The position numbers and the translations under genes were made by a program. From assembly GCF_028858725.1 (NCBI RefSeq), contig NC_084759.1, positions 135,514,171 to 135,578,170 on the forward strand: DNA of 64,000 nt. The letters are read 5' to 3'. Positions 34,701 to 64,000 of this stretch are shown here, piece after piece (within the stretch, counting starts at the first letter, position 1; each line of letters opens with the position of its first letter). The notes beneath the pieces were generated by a model. The model ran no database searches, had not been told where the DNA came from, and saw only the letters and a list, made by a program, of their open reading frames with translations. This DNA is from Colius striatus (lineage: Eukaryota > Chordata > Aves > Coliiformes > Coliidae).

Positions 34701-36257
34701 ACCTAGCTGTTAACTGGGATTATCATCAGTACATTTGACTTTCTTGTTCCACTGGAAAAAATAAAATCAAATTATTAATTTTTCCAAACTGGTGAATGAC
34801 AAAAGTCAACAATATTAATCCATGCCGGACAATGTTTCTGGAGGAAACAGAATGTTGTAGTGAAGTAAGGAACACATTAAAAAAAAGGAAATGTTCCTTT
34901 TACATTCCAAGGGACTTTAAAATAGCCTTCTTCTTAAAAGGATTGCTAGACTCTTCCATGCTAAATATTTATGAGGCTGGTTTTGAGCAGATAATGTTAT
35001 AGAGTACAGGAAACAACAGTATTTTTTTCCTCTATGGGGTCTTTAGTTGTGGGGATAAAAAAGCAAAGAATAAAGAAATGTCATGAAACACTATCCAGTC
35101 ATGCATCTCTGATTTTATAATTCTAGAAACACGCAGCCAAAATATAAATCCTCTATCTCTTTCTGAAGCTGCAAGATTGTTCCTTAGTTCCTTGTGGAAA
35201 GCACAAGAAGGTAAATGCATATTTTGTCTTACCCTGACTTTTAAAAATGGCTTTTATCATAATCTAATTTACTAATGATTTAATTAATTGAACTAAAAGG
35301 CCTAGCTTGAAATAAGGTATTATTCCACAGAGTGCATTGTATCACAGTGTATGTTTACACAGAATGTATTGTATTAGAGTATACATTTACATAGATTAAA
35401 ACATGAATCAGATAAATAGCAGTAGGTGAGCTTTTGTATATTCTGCTTTTAAGTTGCTTTTCACATTTTTATTGGTTTAGATTCAAGCAAATGGCTATTT
35501 TCAATTGAGTTTTCCTAAACAAAACTCCACCAGAGCTCTTTTTCTGCAGACTATTGTTTGCTTCTAAATTTTCATTCTTTCTTTGGCTCATATCCTGGTG
35601 GAAAGGGTTAAAAGAATACTAAAAAGCCCTAGTAGAAGAGTTATAGGATTCACATCTTGCTCCTGTTAGCTCTGTCTCTGGCACAGCTGATAAAGGGTCC
35701 CAGAGGCAATTGGAGGCAGAGCCCTGAAATATCCTGGAAATTCCCATTCTTAATTCACATGTTCCCAGCCTCCCAGGGTTTCTGTCTAACTCCCTCATGT
35801 CTGTTTCCTCACCAACTGCTTCCTTATCACCTGCTACAAGCTTCTGCTTCTCACTTCAGAACCTCAGAGCCCACAACTCCCTTCCACAACATCCCCCAGT
35901 AAAACCCAGGTACTAAGTTTAACATAACTTCTATTTGCTCATTTCCTTCATACATATTGCACCCTCCTTAGATGAGAACCCCATGATAGCCAGCTCCCTC
36001 ACCCCACTGTAGTTCATCTTTCCTTCCTAGAGTAACTTTCCTGCGAAGACCTTATCCTGAAGCCCTTATCCTGAAGCCATCTGATCCATACATAGAGCAT
36101 AAATGAATGCTCTTCATGCCGTCTGTCTTTCTTCTTTTCAGGAAATGAAGCTGGGTATGGGAAAACTGTAAAAGGAAGGTACACCCGATGGGCAGAGGCT
36201 ATCTGCCCCCCCCCCCCCCAACCCCCCCCCAATGCTGGGTGGCATAACTTTGTCTAA
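31788..36257 (+). CDS. SPX: Spexin (neuropeptide Q) precursor, multi-exon gene
   Basis: Spexin is a secreted, processed, amidated peptide hormone of the galanin/kisspeptin-related group, acting through GALR2/3-type receptors in feeding and metabolism. Coding exons: 31788-31793, 32725-32805, 32935-32992, 34429-34491, 35127-35210 and probably 36142-36257. The signal peptide is spread over exons 1-2 (MKGLCNLTASAMALLLAVSF, then ISLSWS before APQ). The mature peptide NWTPQAMLYLKGAQ is preceded by RR and followed by GRR, so dibasic cleavage and C-terminal amidation are expected. The peptide is identical to the spexin known from other vertebrates. All five first exons join in phase. The final exon is less certain. 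It lies tail to tail with GYS2, matching mammalian synteny. With the last exon as drawn, the precursor has 135 residues (human 116). Confidence 0.93.
32725..32805 (+). CDS. SPX: SPX exon 2 (signal peptide)
   Basis: The acceptor TTGTTGTGCACAG and donor CAG|GTAAAC bracket 81 nt, phase 0 both sides. It encodes GLCNLTASAMALLLAVSF followed by ISLSWSAPQ. The hydrophobic core and the small residues before Ala-Pro suit signal peptidase cleavage. Confidence 0.9.
32935..32992 (+). CDS. SPX: SPX exon 3 (mature spexin)
   Basis: 58 nt, phase 0 in and phase 1 out, with acceptor TGTATAAAG and donor GCAC|GTAAGT. It encodes AHFQRR and then NWTPQAMLYLKGA. The last Gln codon is split with exon 4. Confidence 0.95.
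34429..34491 (+). CDS. SPX: SPX exon 4
   Basis: 63 nt, with acceptor TGTTTTTGCAG and donor CTTG|GTAAGT, phase 1 both sides. It begins with the amidation/dibasic signal GRR and continues FISDESQRKDLYDRMQL, which corresponds to the second spexin-derived peptide region (NPQ 53-70 in human). Confidence 0.92.
35127..35210 (+). CDS. SPX: SPX exon 5
   Basis: 84 nt, with acceptor ATAATTCTAG and donor GAAG|GTAAAT, phase 1 both sides. It encodes TRSQNINPLSLSEAARLFLS and ends LWKAQE, in line with the C-terminal propeptide of spexins. Confidence 0.9.
36142..36257 (+). CDS. SPX: SPX probable last coding exon
   Basis: The acceptor CTTTCTTCTTTTCAG is strong. In phase 1 it reads GNEAGYGKTVKGRYTRWAEA, then a proline run from a poly-C tract, and stops at 36255. 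The start is loosely comparable with the human C-terminus after KSPED. An AATAAA at 36452 follows. The exact stop depends on the poly-C length, so the last 15 or so residues are unreliable. Alternative: splicing from a GT at 36179 or use of an acceptor at 36924. Confidence 0.5.
36206..36230. repeat. Poly-C tract
   Basis: Fourteen Cs, two As, then nine Cs. It lies inside the probable last SPX coding exon and is prone to length error and slippage. Confidence 0.9.
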
Positions 36258-36451
36258 GTTATGCTCTTCTAAGTTATACCTTTGTTTCTTATTGTCCTAG
36301 TTTCAAGTTCCTTATTCAGAGTCTTAATTGCTGTCATTGTGACAGGGAAAAAAGTGCTCTACTTGAAATAGGAAATGTGACCTTTCACATAGATGAGTGA
36401 TAAGACAGGCCTGTTACTGCTTCATCACCCTTGACATCATCAACACTGTGT

Positions 36452-36457
36452 AATAAA
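36452..36457 (+). terminator. SPX: Possible SPX polyadenylation signal
   Basis: AATAAA lies about 195 bp after the probable SPX stop. It is the first canonical hexamer downstream that I noticed. Confidence 0.4.
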
Positions 36458-36630
36458 TAACTGTCTTGTCATCATTGAGTTAGCACCTCTCAGTTATCTA
36501 AAGCACACATCTTTCCTGTAATTAAAAGAGAATGTGAGAAACAGCTCACAAAATTTACATGGTGTATGTGCAGGTATGCTGGAACAACTCCTGTCTTTGC
36601 CACTTTCTAAAATCTCCCACTGTTGTGTAG

Positions 36631-36706
36631 TGCTGGAGTTCTGTGTTCAGCTATTTCTTGTCTGCTCTTGCTGGAGTTCTGTGTTCAGCTATTTCTTGTC
36701 TGCTCT
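36631..36706. repeat. 38-bp perfect tandem duplication
   Basis: A unit starting TGCTGGAGTTCTGTGTTCAG occurs twice head to tail, at 36631-36668 and 36669-36706, with no mismatch seen. Confidence 0.95.
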
Positions 36707-36943
36707 GGTAGAACTCCTCTAACCAAAAAAAATCAGTGGCATTTTGATTGAGAGAGAAAGGCAGAATTAACAATGAGCATAGTGCTTTAGACAAGACATA
36801 TGAGCAGTTAAAAAGATAAATTTGTGCAAGTGTCATTTGTGCACTAACAAAAAGAGAAAATCCTCTGTAGTTCATGATTCATCAATTTTAGTTGTGTTTT
36901 CCTGCCTGCTGTTGCTCTTCCAGAGGAAACAGTGGACAGCAAC

Positions 36944-36981
36944 AGCTCTCTGAGAGAAAAGGTGATATATCTCAGAGAGCT
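36944..36981. repeat. Perfect 12-bp inverted repeat with 14-nt loop
   Basis: AGCTCTCTGAGA at 36944-36955 and its exact complement TCTCAGAGAGCT at 36970-36981 could form a hairpin. It follows an acceptor-like CTCTTCCAG ending at 36924. Confidence 0.9.
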
Positions 36982-39349
36982 AAGCAGAACTGGCAGCTTG
37001 TTTGAAAAACGATATGTGAAACAACATTGCCATCAGTGTAGCAGGGAATAACAAGACAGTCAAACCTGGGTAAGCCACTGACTTTAGAAGATCACTTTTG
37101 GGTTATTTTAGCCTCCTCTCAACTGATAAAAAGGAGCAAATAAAGAAAAAATACATTATTTTCTTCTGCATGAAAGATTTGTGCCTTGTACTAAGACACT
37201 CTTCTGGATATGGTTTGCACCTTTGCTCTTCAGTAAATAGAAAACATTCTACATTTAGAACGAGAGAAGACATGATTATTTCTACAGATGCCTGTATCAT
37301 TTAGCTAGGCAGTCACTAGGTCTGTACCTGAGGCATATCTCTCTACTGAAAACTTTGACTGGACTTTCCTTTACCTACAGCTTATTTTTTCCCCACTCTG
37401 TCTTGTCTTACAGTCAAAGAAGAAAACAGTGATCACCCTGGCTCCTTGTCAGATAATCAATCAAACTGGTGAAATATTTCAAATTTCATTAACATTTGCA
37501 TTGCATATACCCTGGAACCATGACTCGTGTAAACAGAGTATTTAATCCATCCTCACTCAAGTTCCCAAAGGGTGATGTATACACGCATTGCAAATTTTTC
37601 AATGTAAATGGATGAAAAGTTAGTAGTTCAGATAAGGAAAGTATTTATAAAGTTCCTGCTTTGTTTAGACCATTTCATGTGTAGCACTCAAAATGTAAAA
37701 TACACTACTATCTTACCTGAAAAGATGATGAAAACTGTCTTTTTGGACAACTACTTCATTAAAAGCAATTTTTGAATAGTCCTTGGAAAACCTTTTACCA
37801 CCTTTCACACAGCTGTATATTCAAGCCTTTTTATTTCTGATAAAGGTAGATTTCTTCATCATGTCACTGCTGGCTCTGTAAGCTGCTGATGGTCAATAAC
37901 ATCACTGAGATATTAAAACAATGCATACATCTGTCACCACAGAGAATAGGCAGCAGCACTTACATACACCTCAGTGCTACCCCAGTTATATCCATGCAGA
38001 GATATGTACTCTGAACAGTCCTGCTAAGCAAGTCCCACCACGTAAAGATAGCAGGGGGCAAGTCTTAGGGCACTAGGGCCTCATTAACCACCTTGGCATA
38101 CAGTCGCTGCTAGAATTATACATAAATTGGTTAATCAACATTCCATACTGATAAGGCTATATTTAACATTATTTGTGTAATTTTGTGGTCTTACTGGAAA
38201 GCCTTGTACAGTTCTCATGCAATTAAAAAGTATCAACAGGATTCTTGTGTCCAAGCAACTATGTTTTATTTTTCTAACCTTTAACCCTAGTTATGCCCTT
38301 CATCATTCATGCTGCTTCTTCTGATCTTTCTCATGAAGAAACAGAGGAATTATTTCCAATCATAGCACTACAGGCATTTTCAGTAATTGTTTAAAATCTG
38401 TAACATTTCATGGAAGAACATAACTCGAGAAATAAAAATGTCCCTGTCTCCTCATTTTTAAGCACTAATGTATCTTTCAATAGCAGTGTATGTCATATGA
38501 GAGAATTCATTCATTATGAATTTCATCTAAAGACGAATGGTATCCACCAGAATCTGGTCATTACTTTGTTCTTTGTTTCAAACATGCTGAATATGTCATG
38601 TGTATCTAAGTTATTTTTCAGCATATTTTACAGCATGATCAGTCAGTGCTCAGACACAAAGCAGAAGGCTTAGACATCCTTTGGTTTATTAGTATCTTGA
38701 AAGTCATATATCTCTAAACATTCAAAAAATACAAGAACTGTACTAATCACATTTCCAGATGACTGATTTTTGTATGTGTTCCTAATCTAAGCTTACTAGT
38801 TTAAACAATTCTTTACAAATATCATGAAAGAGAATAAACATTCTGCCTTCTTGGGTGAGCTGTTTGTCAAAGCCTAGTATTTTATATCTGGCAGATAATC
38901 ACTTATGTAACAGAAAGCTGCCACCAAGTTTCTCAGATGTCAGTAACTGTTAGAAACGTGTGGCATTTAAGTGAGGCAATCTGTTGCCTTGACTGAATGA
39001 AAAGCCATTCCCTCTAACACTGCACATTCAAATTGCCTTGCTACTGATAGCCACCTCACATTTAAGGCAGAAATAATATAAGGCTAGAGACATAAGGCAG
39101 AGATTCCTTTGGCCTCTGTGGGTCCATTTCTGAGAAGAATAGACACAGTATTCATATTAGTCCTATCTCATAATTTTTGCACTTTCTGTCACTAGGCAGG
39201 TGCTTAAAGCACACTGAAACAATTAAAGCTAGATTTGTGCAAGATGTCATGCCAGCTCTTTGCTGTTCCCGGGGAATTCAGACACTATAAACACATCTAA
39301 GAGACCCTGCAACCTGAATCATACATGTTGCTTAGTTTCCACCTTAGTT

Positions 39350-39437
39350 TCTGGGACTTGCCCTGCAAGGGATGTAGGACTAGATGATCTCTAAAGGTCC
39401 CTTCCAACCCCTACCATTCTATGATTCTATGATTCTA
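39350..39437 (+). mobile_element. CR1 LINE 3'-tail fragment
   Basis: Sense-strand CR1 end: GGACTAGATGATCTCTAAAG, then CCCTTCCAACCCCTACC and the terminal ATTCTATG octamers. It is strongly 5'-truncated. Confidence 0.9.
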
Positions 39438-41314
39438 CAAAAGAACAAGTGTGTAGCTGTCTTCATGCAATACTAGCAAAACCTTTCTACTTTTCATATT
39501 GTCTGTGCCTTCATCACTTAACAATATTTACAGTATGTGTGTAGTGTTCACATCTTTCAGAACTTCAACAAAGCTGGGTCTGGAATAGCGATAAACAGAT
39601 GTTCACCAGCCTGCAGCTACAAAAACATTTTTAGGCATAAAAAAAAGTGCTGGATCCACTTCAGATGATGCCAATGCAATTTCAATGGCAGGGAATTTGA
39701 GATTAAATGCTTTTCTTCCATCCAACAGTACACTGAAACACAAGAAATAATGCCAGATTACTTGATTCTTTTTTAAAGAAAACATTAACTTGTAATTAAT
39801 ATGCCCTTTAAATGTTCTTTTATCAGGACTCAGTCATTACATTTTTTGACTGCAAGGGCACTTTAATTAAAAGAACTTTGGGGAAGAATACAGATTTCTG
39901 AACTCATAAAATGCAGTTGTTATACACTTAGTATGTTTGTGATATCTTTCCTTTCACCATTCATATGAAAAATGTTTGAATTCTTTTTAAAATGGGTAAA
40001 AAGTAGTGACTCTTTTCAAATTCAGTTTTTGCCATAAAACCCCAATTCTAAGTTTTTCTTTCAGGTATTCAAATCAGCTTAAGAATGAAAGTCCAATTTT
40101 AAAACAAATTTTAGGTGGCAAAAATACAAATAGGCACCTAATCACTTTTATTGTTTATAACCTGTACTAAGCACATCATCAAATGTTGGTTAAGTATTTG
40201 AAACGAAGGTATCTAATCAAAGTGAGACATCTTAGGCTACCTGTAGGAATGATAGTGAAGGTAACATTGTCCTACCTGCTGAAGAATGGGCTGAATCAAT
40301 TCCTGGAAATAACTCTTCTTGAATAGCATGAGAAATTTTTGATGCACAAACTTCTAAAGTAAAAGATGAAACTCCTTCCTAATGTCTTTATGTTAAGATT
40401 TATTTCTGTTGAGCATGTTCAGGACTCTCTGCCTCTCTAGGAACTGAAATACTTTTGGAAACTTCCTGTACAGCAAATGGAAAGTCTAGTCCTAATTGTG
40501 AGGTTCAATTATTCCCCAAGCTCTTTGAAGTTTTAGATGCTTTTCCAAATTATGTCTGTGGGACAGATGTGCTTTTGGAATTCTTTTAGCATTATTTGTT
40601 ACGATTAGGTCTCTTCTAGAAGTGAAATAGACCACAGACTAAAGGCAAAATGGAAGAATTGAAGTTGCAAAACATCTTTGAATGTTGTCACATTGCTCTA
40701 TTCCATGCAGGGGAAGGTGTTAACTAAATTTTGTCATTTTCTTTAGCCAAGTCACATTAATTTCCTCACAAACTAGTTTGTTAATAAACTTAGAATCTAA
40801 GACAAGATGGAAACAATAAAAGAGACATAACCCGAAGAATCAGAAAATAAACGGTCTGCTGTTTATTGTGGGTCTAAATGACTTCAGAAAGATTACTTCA
40901 TTTGTCTCTAGAATTCAAATGTCCACTGCACAAGACTTTATATTGTTCCACAGGAAATATGTTTTACCATTGAATCAAGACACTTCTTTGTGTTATAAAA
41001 AACTGTTTTAAATGATGTAAGCTTACAATAAACAGCATAAGGAAAAAGAAATACCATTCTCTTTTCAGTGTATCTTTTAACCCTGCCAAGGTTTCCCTGG
41101 TGTAACACTTTTTTTTTCTCTAATTTTTTTGAGCACTATCTGAAAGTTCATGTTAGTTCAGGAGGGGAAGGAAACATAAATGAAGCAGGAATTCATCTGG
41201 GATACCCATAATAGAGCTATCAGCATAGCCTATGATTAATATAGATGATTATGTAGACAAAGGTAGAAACTTAGGTTTGTTTAAGGTTCTGAGGGGATTG
41301 TCTCATTCTCTAGG

Positions 41315-41320
41315 TTTATT
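41315..41320 (-). terminator. GYS2: Possible GYS2 polyadenylation signal
   Basis: AATAAA on the minus strand, about 220 bp after the GYS2 stop codon. An ATTAAA variant at 41429-41434 is closer and is an alternative. Confidence 0.35.
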
Positions 41321-41538
41321 CAGGTTGAGAAACCTCTTCTACTTCAAAGGGGCACTGAAGAATTGTCATTTAAACTACTTCCAAGGTGAAACAATATTAG
41401 GCTTTCCAACAGTGTAGCACAAGTAACATTTAATATTCCCCTAATCATATTCCACTGTTCTTAACACAAAGCTTGCCAAGCCTACAGGAGAAACTGTTGA
41501 ATGGATGGAGAGACCTTGACAGGGTGAGAGCAACAAAT

Positions 41539-62091
<20,553 letters not shown>

Positions 62092-64000
62092 CTGTAGTAT
62101 CATTCTTATGAACCTACATGGACACAAGATGGAGAGGAAAAAAAATTCTCACTACAAAGTGTCACAGCCAACTTTAACACTAAGAACTAGTCACAGGAAA
62201 AGTCAGTCCACTTTAGTTGTCCAGAAGGCTCTGATCTTTTATCTCTGCTTTTAGCTGTCAAGTTTTTGTCAAGTCAGAGATATAGTTGACGATAGATACA
62301 GGTAAACAGGTGTCACTCAACTCTAATTTGGGCAATAGAGATCTTCCTGATTTCTCATGGTTTAGAGGTCATGGCTTAGTCTGTGAACATAAACTACAAA
62401 AAATAAAAATCCTACACACATTTTCTAACCTGACAAAAACTATGTTGGCCTAAAGGACTGAGTAATTAGTTTTCTAGCTGAGTTATGCCCAACCATGGTA
62501 CAAGGGATTCTCTATAGAAGCAAGTAGAACTACTTTCTATAGCAATAGTGGCCCAGACGTATGGGCAGAAAGAGGAATGATAGCAACCTCTGTCTACCTG
62601 AATCCCTGGTAAAGAACCAGCCAGACAGCCAGAGAGTTGCAAGTAACTTCTTGCTCATCTCTCACCTCCAGATACTGCAAAGCCAAAAAGTGTCCCCATG
62701 AGCAAAATGAGGTTTCGTTATCAACTATTTAAATAAAAGCTGAGTGTGGACTCTGTTTAGAGTTATAAAAACATAATGTTTCTGAACTGCCTTGATTCTA
62801 AACTTCAGACACACAAATAGGCTATTAGCATGCACTCTCTCAGACTAAAGTACTGGGAAATGTATAGTATAAAATAACCTATTTTATCTATTAGTCATCT
62901 GTCATTTTAAGGTTCTCCTCTTCACCCTCTTCAAGGCAGGTTCAAAGTCCATCATGCTATGATCTGCATATCAACAATCTGTGCCAACATTCACATTTTA
63001 CTTTGAAGATGTTAGTAAGGTTTTCAAGTAGCAAAGGAAAAGGACTCTATAAGATAAAATAATTCCATGCAATGTTATGTATTCTTTAGGTTCAGGCATG
63101 CCATTGGCACTTGTTTAAGAAGCACTACCGTTCCCAGATTTACAAGTAGTACAGATATTCTGAAGTTCCCAATGGAATTAACTTCTGAAATCATTAGAAA
63201 ACAAATGTCTTTGAAGAGCTTATCAGGTGCTGACATGCACACTGGAACAGTTAATGCCAAAAAGCAAGGACCAATTTATGGGAGAAGCAATTCCCAGTAC
63301 ACTGTTTTAGAAACCTTTAGAAAACTAGCTTCAGTTTCCTTTGACGTTCCATCAGCCTAGTTTGCCACTGATGTCATACACAATATTAGATAGACTGAGA
63401 GATTGCTGCAATCATTGCTCAAGAAATTCTTTCCCTGTTACGACAGAAGACCTTCCACATTATCAACATTCATAGTTAATTGCTATGTAAATGCTATTAA
63501 CACGCAGATGATATTGCACAACATTGCCAAACAAAGGTCAGCTGTTTGGAAGTTTGTTGTGGGAGAAATATTCAAGTTATATGAGGTGACCAGCTGTGTG
63601 AGGGAATGTATTAAGTATTTCCAGAAAGTCCAGAGGCTGTAACAGTGTATTAAGAGAAGGTGGTGGTAAAAAATGTGTACTTGACAATTTAAAAATTAGT
63701 ATTTTTTCAGTCCTGCTGACAATTTAGTATCAAGATTTTATCCAGATTTTCCATATTATTTAAATGTTAGAATACAAAAGAGAGAGTCTGGGACAACAGC
63801 CAAACGATTCTTGCTAGATGACTGAAAACTGATTCACTTTTAAAATTTTATTTATTTATATTTATTTTTAAATGTATCAGTTTGAGGCACATCTGGAGAC
63901 ATTTTCAATAACTGCATTTGTAGGTGGTAAGTGCTCTGCTCTTTGACCATGAAAAGGCCTGGGTCTTATCTGGATTAAAGTATTCCGTAAAGTATTAAGA
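62092..64000. other. GYS2: GYS2 intron, right edge
   Basis: No glycogen synthase exon, repeat of known type or RNA gene was recognised here. The next upstream GYS2 exon, which should carry the ARYEFSNKG-type block, is not in the window. Confidence 0.5.

Larger units (their letters stand above)
36258..41314. other. Convergent intergenic region between SPX and GYS2
   Basis: About 5 kb, A/T-rich. It contains a 38-bp tandem duplication, a 12-bp perfect inverted repeat at 36944-36981 and a CR1 tail at about 39350-39437. No other convincing gene was seen. The 3' UTRs of both genes end here. Confidence 0.5.

Overview
The window is vertebrate, almost certainly avian, nuclear DNA. It has spliced genes with long introns, no bacterial gene density, and many CR1 LINE fragments whose 3' ends carry the ATTCTATG-type octamer repeat typical of birds and reptiles. 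A solo LTR of an endogenous retrovirus type found in birds is also present. The high CR1 load would fit a CR1-rich lineage such as woodpeckers or hornbills, but the species cannot be fixed from the sequence.

Three multi-exon genes could be assembled by hand from splice sites, reading phase and protein recognition. (1) On the minus strand, about 22.8 kb down to about 5.1 kb or lower, lies a gene of at least 19 coding exons. It encodes an N-terminal serine-rich region, a degenerate pair of EF-hand-like motifs and a long coiled coil. All 19 exon junctions keep phase through 808 codons. The layout resembles the KASH5 / IRAG2 (LRMP, JAW1) family, but the exact orthologue is not proven and the C-terminus is not resolved. 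(2) On the plus strand, from 31.79 kb to about 36.26 kb, lies spexin (SPX), including its two-codon first coding exon and the mature amidated peptide flanked by dibasic sites. (3) On the minus strand, from 62.09 kb down to 41.54 kb, lie the last nine coding exons of GYS2, liver glycogen synthase. The 5' half of GYS2 lies beyond the right edge. SPX and GYS2 are tail to tail, as in mammals. The coiled-coil gene and SPX are head to head with about 9 kb between them.

Between exons there are CR1 copies at 2.3, 9.3-10.2, 26.4, 27.4, 39.4, 49.2-52.6 (split by the solo LTR), 52.6-54.25, 56.6-58.7, 60.4, 61.4 and 61.65 kb. There is also a 256-bp GGAA/GAAA microsatellite in a GYS2 intron, and several homopolymer tracts and short tandem duplications. 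An orphan exon-like block of unknown gene sits at 736-817 on the minus strand.

The genes are not an operon and show no obvious joint pathway, although SPX (a metabolic and satiety neuropeptide) and GYS2 (hepatic glycogen synthesis) are both metabolic genes. No tRNA, rRNA, CRISPR array or prokaryote-type defence system was seen.
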